From: JBKQVT01 sp963804825
GTDB taxonomy: Bacteria; Planctomycetota; Planctomycetia; Pirellulales; Thermoguttaceae
Assembly (NCBI GenBank): GCA_963804825.1
Contig: CAWDRV010000004.1
Location: 248,001 to 312,000 of the forward strand
Direction: 5' to 3'
Length of the DNA: 64,000 bases
In this document: piece after piece, positions 25,383 through 34,257 of the stretch
Position numbering within the stretch: the stretch's first letter is position 1
Layout of the letters: every line of letters starts with the position of its first letter
Position numbers and translations under genes: made by a program
The notes under the pieces: generated by a model
Databases searched by the model: none
What the model was told of the DNA's origin: nothing
The model's input: the letters and a program-made list of their open reading frames with translations, nothing else

Positions 25383-26190
25383 CTCCTCGACGGCTTTCTT
25401 GAACCACTGGCGGATTCTGTCGCACGCCGTCGCGCACGGCCCGCTGTTTGGCGAATCCGGACTTCAACGTGAGCAGCCGGCGGCCATACGGCGCCAACTC
25501 GTCCGGGTGGGCCTGGGCAAGGCGCTCGGCCTGCTTGACAAGTTGGTCGAGTTGTTGGAGGAGTTCTTCGGCCCGGTCGAGTGCCTTGCTTTCTTCCGCG
25601 GCGTTCTCTTCTTTGAGCTTATCGGCAATCTGCTGGAGCAGTTTTTGGAAGTCGGCAAGATAGGGCGGCGGCGGCTGCGGCTTCGGCGTCAGGCGTTCCG
25701 TCATCGCCTCGATCACCTTGACCAGGCGGGCCAGTCGTGGGTCGCCGGTCGCCACCTTCTGATCGCGGAGCGCCTCTTGCCACACTTGGGCCTGAACGAG
25801 GGCCCCCGCCGGGTCCTTGCTCCCTAGCAGCTTCTCGATCATCTCCAACGTGATGGGCGGAGCCAGTTGCCTTTCCAACTTCTCGATCACCTGGGCCAAC
25901 TTGACCAGTCGCGGATCGTCTTTGCTCACGCTCGAATCGCGACGAAGCCAGGCGAGCCATCGCCGGGCGCCGATCAGCGCGCTGGTCGGGTTGCGATTCT
26001 GCGACATGGCGTCGATGTCCGCCAACGTCAGGACCCACTGAGGGCGATTTGCCTTCGCCCTGGCCGCGCGCTTCGGCTTGTGGGCATCCGTCGTGGCGGC
26101 ATCGGGTTCCCCGGAACGCCACATCCGATAGGCGCCGAACGCCGCCAGTGCCAACATAAGGATCGCGGCCGTTGCGCCAGACGAGAACAA
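25285..26190 (-). CDS. membrane helix and coiled-coil fragment of zinc-ribbon helical-repeat protein
   Basis: Begins with a membrane helix (TAAILMLALAAFGAYRMW) and continues as helical repeats with a strong coiled coil (KLLQQIADKLKEENAAEESK). It joins the zinc-ribbon frame near 26185 and leaves the coding frame near 25420. Confidence 0.55.
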   Translation of the reverse strand: MFSSGATAAILMLALAAFGAYRMWRSGEPDAATTDAHKPKRAARAKANRPQWVLTLADIDAMSQNRNPTSALIGARRWLAWLRRDSSVSKDDPRLVKLAQVIEKLERQLAPPITLEMIEKLLGSKDPAGALVQAQVWQEALRDQKVATGDPRLARLVKVIEAMTERLTPKPQPPPPYLADFQKLLQQIADKLKEENAAEESKALDRAEELLQQLDQLVKQAERLAQAHPDELAPYGRRLLTLKSGFAKQRAVRDGVRQNPPVVQESRRGVGGRESHRRSGIHAASQVLRRLAHAAECRREK

Positions 26191-26693
26191 ACACGCCGGA
26201 ACCGCGACCGGGGAGGAGAAGTCTCACGGGCGGGGGTCGGCGTCGCGCCAGCGGCTTGGGCGATGCGATACTTCTCACGGTCGAGCGTAGGGCCGACGTG
26301 GATTTCGGTCCCGCAAGACGGGCAGTAGACACTGCTGCCGTAGTCCTCGGCGCGTACCGGGATCTGCACCCCGCACAGGCAAATCTCGTCGCCGACCACA
26401 CGGGTCGCCGCCTCGACCAGGCCGCTGGCGGAGAACACCCCAGCATCGCGCGGGCTGCCGGTCTCCGACGGGGAAGGCTCGGGCGGCGGTGACGCGGCAA
26501 CCGGGGCGGCCACCTCAGGCGGCGCGGCGCCTTGTTCGGCGGAGGGCGGCAGCACGGCTGCGGCGCAAGGGGCGGAATCCGGTCCCGCAGGCACAAAGTT
26601 GGCCCGGCCGCACGAGGGACAATAAACGTCACTCCCTCGATCTTCTTCGTCGAAGGGGATAAGCGAGTCACAGTGTCGGCAAGAAATCACCAT
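26028..26693 (-). CDS. N-terminal zinc-ribbon part of helical-repeat membrane protein
   Basis: Starts MVISCRHCDSLIPFDEED three bases after the preceding stop. Two zinc ribbons (CRHC...CPSC and CLCG...CPSC) flank a Pro/Ala-rich linker. The coding frame is lost just before the membrane helix near 26185. With the four following pieces the intact protein would be about 930 residues: cytoplasmic zinc ribbons, one membrane helix, then a long helical domain. Confidence 0.6.
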   Translation of the reverse strand: MVISCRHCDSLIPFDEEDRGSDVYCPSCGRANFVPAGPDSAPCAAAVLPPSAEQGAAPPEVAAPVAASPPPEPSPSETGSPRDAGVFSASGLVEAATRVVGDEICLCGVQIPVRAEDYGSSVYCPSCGTEIHVGPTLDREKYRIAQAAGATPTPARETSPPRSRFRRVCSRLAQRPRSLCWHWRRSAPIGCGVPGNPMPPRRMPTSRSARPGRRQIALSGS

Positions 26694-26696
26694 ACG

Positions 26697-27521
26697 TCAG
26701 TTCTTTATGCCTTTCCCGTGGCCGGAACTGAGTTCCAACTTTTCCCCGGATGCCATGGGCGACCATCCTGCATCGAAGCCGCGATCCCATACGATGGAGC
26801 GGGCCTCACGAAAGGCGGCGTAGCTGTCGGGCCAGACGTCAAACTTGACGTAATAGTCAGCCGATTTTCGCCCCGCAAGTGCCTTTGCAAATCGCGACCC
26901 GGGACGCCGGATCTCTTCCAGACTCTCGCCGGGATGATTCGCCTTGCGGATGGCTGTCAGCTTCACGTCGGTGCCTTCCAGGGTGCCCTCGATGCGAAAA
27001 TCCGAATCCGTCAGGTCGAAATCGACCGCCTGCCTGCCGCCTCCCCCGCGAGCGGCGAGATCGAGGACCTTCTTCAGAATCTCCTCGAAGTCGATGAAAC
27101 TGATGGTCCCGTTCTCGCAGACAAAGTTGACGGATTTTTGATCCGTCAATTGTTCGTGCGGTTTGCGATATCGGACCCCCGGTGTCGGCGGCGGTGGCGG
27201 CGGATTTGACTCGTGGCCCTTCTTTTGAACCTGGACCGAGTCGGTGTCCTTCATGAGTTGGCGCAGTTCTTGATCGACTCTCGGCAGCCGGCTGCCCAAG
27301 TCTTGCAGGCCCTGGCGACTCTGCTGGAGACTGTCGTGGATCACGCGCTGTAGGTGTTGGGTCTCGGCGTCTTCCGCGGCCGCGGGCGCCTTCGACGGGG
27401 CCCTTTCCCCCGCCGCGCCCAGACACACCGCCAGGATTGCCGCGCAGGCCAGGCCGAGGGCCATTCTGCAAGACATAAGCCGAACCGCTCTCTTGCCAGG
27501 CGCCGTGATGCTTGCCGTCAT
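26697..27521 (-). CDS. exported periplasmic protein of the ExbD-like cluster
   Basis: 274 residues; start ATG overlaps the previous stop as ATGA. Signal or anchor sequence MALGLACAAILAVCLGAAG, then a coiled coil (QHLQRVIHDSLQQSRQGLQD), a Pro-rich linker and a domain with VNFVCENGTISFIDF. This resembles the periplasmic domain shared by planctomycete ExbD-like partners. Likely works with the two small membrane proteins upstream. Confidence 0.65.
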   Translation of the reverse strand: MTASITAPGKRAVRLMSCRMALGLACAAILAVCLGAAGERAPSKAPAAAEDAETQHLQRVIHDSLQQSRQGLQDLGSRLPRVDQELRQLMKDTDSVQVQKKGHESNPPPPPPTPGVRYRKPHEQLTDQKSVNFVCENGTISFIDFEEILKKVLDLAARGGGGRQAVDFDLTDSDFRIEGTLEGTDVKLTAIRKANHPGESLEEIRRPGSRFAKALAGRKSADYYVKFDVWPDSYAAFREARSIVWDRGFDAGWSPMASGEKLELSSGHGKGIKN

Positions 27522-27952
27522 GGTCTTTCTCCTCGATGGGTCGGCGGGGCGAGAGCGACGCGGCGGTCGCCGTCCGGGGCGGCGGCTTTGCGGCGGAAAG
27601 GCTCCGCCCCGGTCTGCGCTGCGGCGGATTTCGCCCTGGCGGCCTGGCGAAGCTTCCCCACGCGGTCGCGCAGCGCGGGGAGTTCCTTTTCCAGCGCCGC
27701 CGTCTTGTTGTCCACGTCGCGGATCGCCGCCTTCAGCAGCTCGATGTCCGCCAGCAGGGGGCGTACCGGCCGGCCGGCGTGGCCCGCCTCCGTCGGAGGC
27801 CCTGGAGGCAGGAGGATTTCCGGGGTCTTGGCGTGGGTAATCAGCAGCACGAGGATGACGAGGCGGATCATGGCCGCGGCCACATTGGTGATCGTGTCGG
27901 TCATGGGGTCGAAGTTCATTTTCGGCCCTTCGTTTCGCGCCGGCTTTGGCAT
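27518..27952 (-). CDS. small membrane protein with coiled coil, ExbD-like
   Basis: 144 residues with one N-terminal membrane helix (AAMIRLVILVLLI) near residues 27-40, then a coiled coil (ADIELLKAAIRDVDNKTAAL). ATG at 27952 follows GGGAG; MNFDP at 27919 is an alternative. Position behind a TolR-like gene suggests a second stator-type subunit. Confidence 0.62.
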   Translation of the reverse strand: MPKPARNEGPKMNFDPMTDTITNVAAAMIRLVILVLLITHAKTPEILLPPGPPTEAGHAGRPVRPLLADIELLKAAIRDVDNKTAALEKELPALRDRVGKLRQAARAKSAAAQTGAEPFRRKAAAPDGDRRVALAPPTHRGERP

Positions 27953-27964
27953 CTGCTTCTCCCT

Positions 27965-28747
27965 TCACTCCTCCGAGCCGATCAACAACCAATCGTCCGA
28001 GAAAGGCTCCACTCCCAGGTCGATGCGGGACTTTGTGATCTCCAACCAACTACGCCCCGGAATAATGTCCTCGCGGATGGTCTCATTGAAGTTCTTCAGC
28101 AGGTACTTGCGGAGCTTCTCGTAAGTTGCCACGCCGTTGGGATGGACCAAGAGCAAGAGGTACTGGCTTGCGCGCTTACGATCAATTTGGGCGAGGAACG
28201 TGGCCATTGGGGAACCGGTCCGATCCAGGTCGGCCACGGCATAGAGCCGCTTTTCGGGATGGACCACGAATCCCTCGGCCTTGACCTCGACGAGAACCGC
28301 CTTCTTGCGAAATGTGCTGTCGCCACCCTGGTCGGGAATCATGTGAACCCCGTGAATGTACGTCAAGGGCTCTCCCTGGACGACGCGATCGCCGCCGACA
28401 ATACCCGCCACCTCGTCTTCTTTCGCCTGGATGTAGGCCTCGACCTCCGTCTTGAGCTTGGCCAGCCGGTTGTACTCCGCGGTGTGCTGGAGCAGTTGCT
28501 TGGCCAGCGCGTCGACCTGCGCCTTGCAAGCGACGCACTCGTCCTTGGGCAGACACGGCTCATGGACCTCGCCGCCACCGCCGCCGGGGACCACGGACGG
28601 ACGCGGGGGTGGCGGCTCGTCGCCGGGTATCGCCCGGGTGATGACGATGCCGGCCAAAAACAACGTCAATACGCCGATCACGGCGAAGAGGATGCTGAGG
28701 AACGGGAAGGTCGAGACTTCCAATCCTGCTGGCTGGCGGCGACTCAT
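27965..28747 (-). CDS. TolR/ExbD-like membrane protein
   Basis: 260 residues. A single N-terminal membrane helix (FPFLSILFAVIGVLTLFLAGIVI) is followed by a Pro-rich linker, a coiled coil (AKQLLQHTAEYNRLAKLKTE) and a periplasmic domain. The topology matches ExbD/TolR. The gene directly follows the MotA/TolQ/ExbB-like gene, as expected for a proton-channel pair. Confidence 0.7.
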   Translation of the reverse strand: MSRRQPAGLEVSTFPFLSILFAVIGVLTLFLAGIVITRAIPGDEPPPPRPSVVPGGGGGEVHEPCLPKDECVACKAQVDALAKQLLQHTAEYNRLAKLKTEVEAYIQAKEDEVAGIVGGDRVVQGEPLTYIHGVHMIPDQGGDSTFRKKAVLVEVKAEGFVVHPEKRLYAVADLDRTGSPMATFLAQIDRKRASQYLLLLVHPNGVATYEKLRKYLLKNFNETIREDIIPGRSWLEITKSRIDLGVEPFSDDWLLIGSEE

Positions 28748-28765
28748 GATCCCCGGCCTCCCGCG

Positions 28766-30545
28766 TTAGCGATTGAAGATCCGGCGCCACAACGTTGTGC
28801 GGGCCTCGGCCGGCTCCGGCTCCGCCACCAGCGGCGCCTCGCTGAGCGGCACGGTGACCGAGGGAGCCCGCGGCATCGTCAGCGGTGGGCTCGGCGGCAT
28901 CGTCAGCGGTGGACCGATCGCCGGCGCCTTGTCCTGGCCATCTCCTCGCTGCGGTTGGGCCCCATCGAGCCAATGAGTGAAGCGGCCAATTTGCGTCGCC
29001 AGCTCGGCGACGCTGTTTTGCAGTTCGGCGCTGAAGTGCTGCGGCGCGCCTTGGAGCTGTTGCTGCGACAACTCGTGGAAGAGCCTGCCGTGCTCGATCA
29101 AGGTCTGCTGCAATTGAACGACGGCCTGCTGGAAGGCCTGGGCCTCGGAGGCCATGCCTTGCTGAGAGCGGTGCCAGGTGGCGGTGGCGGCGCCGGCCTT
29201 CTCGAAGAACTCGGCCATGCTGCGGCCGATCTGGTCGAGTTTTTGGAATCGCGTGGCGTCGCCCTGGGCGATCTGCTGCTGCATGCGCGGCCGCGGCCTC
29301 GAAATCGCCGCCGATGAGCTGACCGAGCTGCCCGATCTGCGCCTGCCACTGCGCCAGCCACCGCTGGTGCTCCTGGAAGGCCGAATCGAGGGCGTCGCGC
29401 ACCACCTCCGGGAGCTTCTCATGCTGGTAGCCGAGCCGCTCCTCGGCCATGCGACGCAGCAGCGACTCGTTGGAAAATCCCTCGATGCGGTCCAGCATCC
29501 CGTACTCGGTTTTTCGCAGCCCTTCGACGGGAAAGACCATCACGATGGCCATCACCAGGGCCAGCAAGGTCGCATCGAAGGCCGTGGCCAGTCCCTTGGT
29601 GACTTCGCCCAGCCCCTTGAGCAGGTTTTCGCCCTTGGGGGCGGCGGGTGCCGGCGGGGCGCTGCGATCAGCCGGGGCGGTCGCCGCCGGCGCCGAACCG
29701 GAGTCGCCGAGGCTGGTGTGCAGGCCGGCCACGGCGGCACTGATGCCCAGCACCGTGCCGACGAAACCCAGCAGCGGGATGCTCCAGATGAACGTGCGGA
29801 GCAGGCTGTAACCGGAATCGACGCCGGAGGCGTCCAGATCGGCCTGCTTGGCCAGGTACTCCTGGACTTCGGGGACGCTGTTTCGCGATTTGAAGTGTTC
29901 CAGGGCGCCGCGGATGCGTCGGCCGAGAATGCTCTGGCGTTCGGCCGGCGGCAGCCCGTCCAGGTGCCCGAGAAACTGATCAACGTTCGTGGGAGTGATT
30001 TGCAGGCCGATGTCCAGGGGGATCAGCTTCAGTTCCAGCTCGGCGTAGCTGAGTTGCTTCTTGACCGCGATGTACTTCAGTGCCAACAACGACATTCCCC
30101 AGCAGACGACCATGGTAATGCAGATCTGCATCGGGCCACGGCGCGCGAACAGGTCGGCAATGAACCATCCCGATCCAGGTTTTTCCACCATCACGGGCCT
30201 GCCCGACTGATCGACAAGACCGTTGCCCTCCTGGTCCTTTTGCTGAACCAGTTCGCTCCGCAGCGGCATAAAGAGGCCCAGGTAGAGCACCGCGGTGAGG
30301 ACCACTCCGATCGCCGCGCCCCACCAGGCGGGGACGCTCGTGGAGCTGAGGCGGGCATCGGTTTCGCGGCGGAGGCCGGCCGCCGCCGTGGGATGAAGGG
30401 TGGCAAACGACTCGTCACCTACGGGGGCCTTGATTTCCACCAGGGCTTTGCAGCCCGGGCAGCGGCCTTTGCGTCCGATGTACTCGGAGGAGGCTCGCAT
30501 CCGGTTGTTGCAGTGCGGACAGACGACGGTGATCGCGGTTGCCAT
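28766..30545 (-). CDS. MotA/TolQ/ExbB-like channel protein with zinc ribbon and long helical tail
   Basis: Start MATAITVVCPHCNNRM at 30545 (GGGAGAAAG upstream). N-terminal zinc ribbon (CPHC...CPGC), a membrane helix (GAAIGVVLTAVLYLGLFMP), then the TolQ-type core with FIWSIPLLGFVGTVLGISAA and GLATAFDATLLALVMAIVMV. A frame change near 29300 leads into a long helical tail (RMQQQIAQGDATRFQKLDQI ... LIEHGRLFHELSQQQLQ). The long cytoplasmic tail recalls ZorA of Zorya defence, but no ZorC/D/E partners are seen. It probably energises the cluster with proton flow. Confidence 0.68.
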
Positions 30546-30649
30546 ACGTCTTTCTCCCATGGCGGCAATCGAGGATAAGATCGGTTAATTTACATACGCC
30601 TTCAAGCTCCGGGAATTACAGCCCCCTGTCGAGGTCTCTTGCCTGCCCG

Positions 30650-30940
30650 TCACGGCGGGGAGACCGGCTCCTTCTCCTCGCGGACGCAGCGGAACCCCAC
30701 GCCCTTGTCCGTCACCTGTCCGCCGTAAAGGAATTGGTTGGAGCCGATGCCCCACACGTATCCCAGCGACTTGAACTCCCCCCCCTTGGCGGCGCGCCAC
30801 ATCTGTCCATCGACCTCGGTCCATCCGCGCAGGAACTCGCTCGCGTTGCCGACCATGTTGTACACCATGAAGGGGCTTACGTCCTTGGGCGTATCATACA
30901 CGGAGGAAGTCGAGGGGAACTTGGGGTTGTCCTTAACGTT
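30650..30940 (-). pseudogene. C-terminal end of FGE-sulfatase domain, frame-shifted
   Basis: Reads AHNVKDNPKFPSTSSVYDTP then FMVYNMVGNASEFLRGW and KGVGFRCVREEK, the characteristic end of a formylglycine-generating-enzyme-like fold. It completes the kinase gene upstream after an indel in a GCGGCGCGC stretch near 30945. Confidence 0.65.
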
Positions 30941-30944
30941 GTGC

Positions 30945-32607
30945 GCGCCGCATCGTATTTGTCACCCCAGGGGAACAACCAATCGTGATCCCCGCGGTAC
31001 GCCCGCATCCACTGCTCGCGGGTGGGCAGGTCCTTTCCGGCCCAGCGTGCATACGCTTCCGCGTCCTCGTAACGGACGCCAACGACCGGGTGGTCGTCCT
31101 TGCCGGGAGGCGGGCTGCCGTCGGTCCAGTCGGCCGGCGCGGCCCGGCCGGTCTCCCGGATGAACTTGGCGTACTGGGCATTGGTGACTTCATACTGATC
31201 GATCCAGAACGCCGGCACGTGGACGCGCCGTTGCGGCTCCTGGCGGAAGAACTTCAAAAAGGCCTCCACCGACTGGTCGTTCATGTAGTCGGAAAGGCAG
31301 TTCCGCACCTTGAGTTCGCTGTTTCCTAGACGGGCGAAGCCGACCTCGACGAAGACCATCCCAGCAGGGGCCTCACGAACGCGAACGTCCGGGGGAGGCG
31401 GGGGCGGAAACGCCTTCTGCCCCATCGTGAAGTTCAAGACCAATCCCACGATGAGGAAGGCGGCCAGGATGGCCCCGCCGGCGTACAGCCACGGCAGTTT
31501 CTCCCGCAACCATTCCTTGCGCGTCTCGAGGGGGAGCAGCTCGATGACGGGAAGTTGCCCTTCCCGATGCGTCTCCACCGAGGCGGCCGACAACTCGTCG
31601 GTTCTCCAGATCGAGTCGCTCCGAGCCGGGGCGGCGCGGATCAAGTCTCGCAGCTCGTTGGCCATGGCCAAGGCGGTGGGAAAGCGGGATTCGGCTCGCC
31701 GCGCCATCGCCCGGGCAAGAAACTCCTGGACCTTGTGGGGCACCTCGATATTGATCCGGTCCACGGGGGCCGGCGGGATGCCGCTGGAAATCGCTCCCAC
31801 GACTTCCCCGACGGTCCCCTCGAACGGCGGCTTTGCCGTGAGGAGACAGTACATCGTGCCGCCGAGCGAAAAAATATCGCTCCGCCGGTCCAAGGGCTTG
31901 CCCTGGCATTGTTCCGGTGACATGAAAGCAGGGGTACCCACGACCTGTCCCGTGCGCGTCAAGCTCGAGTCGCTCTCCTCGCGCACCAGGCCGAAATCCA
32001 TCAGCAGGACGCGGAGGTCCGAGGAGAGCATAATGTTGGTCGGCTTGACATCGCGATGGACCAGCCCCTGATTATGGACTGCATGAAGCCCCCGGGCCAC
32101 CAACTGGATGATGCGGGCGGCGGAGCGCCAGGGGAGGGGACCACCTTGGTCCTGGACAACCTGAAGGAGGTTTCTGCCCTGGATGTACTGCATAATGATG
32201 AAGTACAAGCCGCCTTCTTCCCCCACGTCGTGGATAACCACCACGTTGGGGTGTTCGATTCGCGAACAGACGCGTGCCTCCTTGAGAAACCGCTCGATAT
32301 GTTCGCGTGCGCCGAGGTTGGGGGGGAGGATTCTCAGCGCCACCGGTTTTTCCAGCGCGAGGTGCTGGGCCAGATAGACCTCACCCATCCCGCCCCGCCC
32401 GAGCAACCGGACGATTCGGCAGCCTCGAATGACCTGCCCGCTGGCCAGAGTCTGTGTTCGTTGACGGACTTCCACGTTCTTCGCCCGCACGAGATCGCGT
32501 CGGCAGATCGTCACCGTGGGAAGCGGCGGCGCTGGGCGACCGATCCGACAAAAGGGGTCCCTCGTTTGCAGGAAGGCCAGCTTACCATGGGAGCAAATTT
32601 CTTGCAA
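30945..32607 (-). CDS. Ser/Thr protein kinase fused to FGE-sulfatase domain
   Basis: Hanks-type kinase: glycine loop LLGRGGMGEVYLA, HRDVKPTN and DFGLVREE, and APE-like SPEQ. Then a membrane helix (WLYAGGAILAAFLIVGLVLN) and an FGE-sulfatase (SUMF1-like) domain (MVFVEVGFARLG ... IDQYEVTNAQYAKFIRETGR). Planctomycetes carry many such kinases. The start is uncertain: the long form begins at 32607, but translation may begin nearer the kinase domain. The FGE domain finishes in another frame (30650-30940). Confidence 0.75.
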
Positions 32608-32691
32608 CGGGCCTGATGCCCCTAAGTGGTGGGATGGAAGAAATCGGCCCCCCCGGAAATCGGCCCGTCCTGAGTGAATTTGTTTTGGTAA

Positions 32692-33207
32692 TTACGCGTT
32701 CCTTCGATGCGGCTCGACGTGGCTTGAGAGGTCCAGAACCGCCCTCAAGTGTGCCTTGGCCCGGCACGTCGCCACGGCCAGTGCGCCGGGAGTGAGCCGT
32801 AACTCCCGGCAGATTGCCTCCCGATTCTTGCCCGCCATGTATGCCAGGCAGATCGCCAGTTGTCTCCCTCGGAGGGTCGCCAGGGCTTCCCGGACCACCA
32901 AGTGGCGCAGTAGAATGCCGGGTGGGTCCGGCTGCCTGCCAGCGGGGGCGGACTGCCGGGTGCGTCGCCGGTGCTGCCTTCTCGCCGAGTCGGCCATTTC
33001 CCAGCGCAGCGCGCGATAGAAATAGGTCGCGGCGTGAGCGGCAGAGCAGCGATCCGCGGACCAATGGCGGCGGCAGCGGAGATAGGCCGAATGCACCACG
33101 TCCTCGGCGTCTTCCAACGTGCCTCGCAGGTGCTTTCGGCAGCAACGGATGAGGGCCGGGTAGTAACGACAAAACAAGTCGTTGAGAGATGCGAGAGACG
33201 GTGACAT
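32692..33207 (-). CDS. ECF-type sigma factor
   Basis: 171 residues. Region 2-like ALIRCCRKHLRGTLEDAEDVVHSAY-type sequence at the N-terminus (DAEDVV), and a C-terminal helix-turn-helix (GKNREAICRELRLTPGALAV). Sigma factors of this size redirect RNA polymerase to specific promoters. It is divergent from the second sigma gene at 33298 with 90 bases between, so both may control this cluster. Confidence 0.78.
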   Translation of the reverse strand: MSPSLASLNDLFCRYYPALIRCCRKHLRGTLEDAEDVVHSAYLRCRRHWSADRCSAAHAATYFYRALRWEMADSARRQHRRRTRQSAPAGRQPDPPGILLRHLVVREALATLRGRQLAICLAYMAGKNREAICRELRLTPGALAVATCRAKAHLRAVLDLSSHVEPHRRNA

Positions 33208-33297
33208 AAGGGTATTCTTTTTTGGGGATAATCGTGGAGTTTTGCGCGTGCCTGGCGTAGGACACCCGCATCCACAGTCCTTAATGGCTGTCGAACG

Positions 33298-34257
33298 ATG
33301 AGCGTGGGAAAAAAATCGCTCGCTAGGGACGGGCCGGTTGCCGACGGTCTTCGGCATGACGGCGGCCGTGGGGATACCTTCCCAGAAACCCAGACCAAGA
33401 TCCTTGCTGATGCGGCCGCCGGCGATTGGGGCCCCTTTCTTGATCATTACCTGCGACCGCTCTGGCGGGAGGTGATCCTGGCATGCCGTGCGCATAGCCT
33501 TCCCCTGACCGACGCCGACGACTTGTACCAGGAACTGATGCTGCGGCTGATGCGAGACGGCCGCTTCCGTCGCGAGGTCCGCAGCCTCTTCGGTCAAGGG
33601 GGAGCCGCCGAAGGCTTCCGCGGCAACCTGGTGAGCCGGTTCCTGAAGTACCGGGAACTGCCGTTGCTGTCGGCTCGTTTCCGCACCTTTCTCAAAGGAG
33701 TGGTGCGGAACCTCGTCTACGAAGCGGTGCGGAAGGCTAGGCGGCGCCCTCGGCAGCTCACCGATTCCCGCTGGGAAGTGCTGGAGCCCTCGCTGGAAGA
33801 GTCGTGGGCTTCCTCGCTGGACCGCACTTGGGTGTCCGACTGCCTGGCGACCGCGGCCTGGCGGCTGCGGATGGAATGCCAGTCGGCGCGGACCCGCGGG
33901 CAGAAGCGGCTTTTCGACCTCCTTTACTTGTCTACGGTGAAGGATCAATCGCCCGGCAAGATCGCGGCCGACTACGGCGTTGACCGCACGACGGTTGCCG
34001 CCCTGCTGGCCGCCGCGCGGAAACGGTTCGCGATCCTGCTGGGGCAACTTACCGGGATCGACAGCGCCGCGGAGTTGAAGAAGCTGTTAGAGGGCCGGAC
34101 CAAGGACTTGACGGAGGCCCTGGCTGTGGCTCACTCCAGCCGGCTCGAGTCGGCGGAAAATCGCGTAGAATTCCCACAAGAACCCGACTTGGGACATAGA
34201 GGTTCCAGAGGCGCCGGCCAGCGGCGGCAATCAAGCGCGAGAGGTGTCAAACCATGA
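33298..34257 (+). CDS. ECF-like sigma factor upstream of Hsp70
   Basis: 319 residues. Sigma-2-like DADDLYQELMLRLMR and RTFLKGVVRNLVYEAVRKAR, and a C-terminal HTH (SPGKIAADYGVDRTTVAALL). Low-complexity extensions at both ends. Its stop overlaps the Hsp70 start as ATGA, so the two are translationally coupled. Confidence 0.72.
   Translation: MSVGKKSLARDGPVADGLRHDGGRGDTFPETQTKILADAAAGDWGPFLDHYLRPLWREVILACRAHSLPLTDADDLYQELMLRLMRDGRFRREVRSLFGQGGAAEGFRGNLVSRFLKYRELPLLSARFRTFLKGVVRNLVYEAVRKARRRPRQLTDSRWEVLEPSLEESWASSLDRTWVSDCLATAAWRLRMECQSARTRGQKRLFDLLYLSTVKDQSPGKIAADYGVDRTTVAALLAAARKRFAILLGQLTGIDSAAELKKLLEGRTKDLTEALAVAHSSRLESAENRVEFPQEPDLGHRGSRGAGQRRQSSARGVKP

Noticed and set aside
26697..28049. 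Full 450-residue leftward ORF as one protein
   Set aside because: Its first 176 residues are out-of-frame reading of the two upstream membrane-protein genes. The real start is the ATGA overlap at 27521.
28766..30545. Zorya defence system
   Set aside because: The TolQ-like protein with a long tail resembles ZorA in outline, but the partner lacks an OmpA-type peptidoglycan-binding domain by eye, and no ZorC, ZorD or ZorE gene is present.
32692..34047. 451-residue leftward ORF as one sigma factor
   Set aside because: Everything before 33207 is antisense to the convincing divergent sigma gene at 33298; only the last 171 residues look like a sigma factor.
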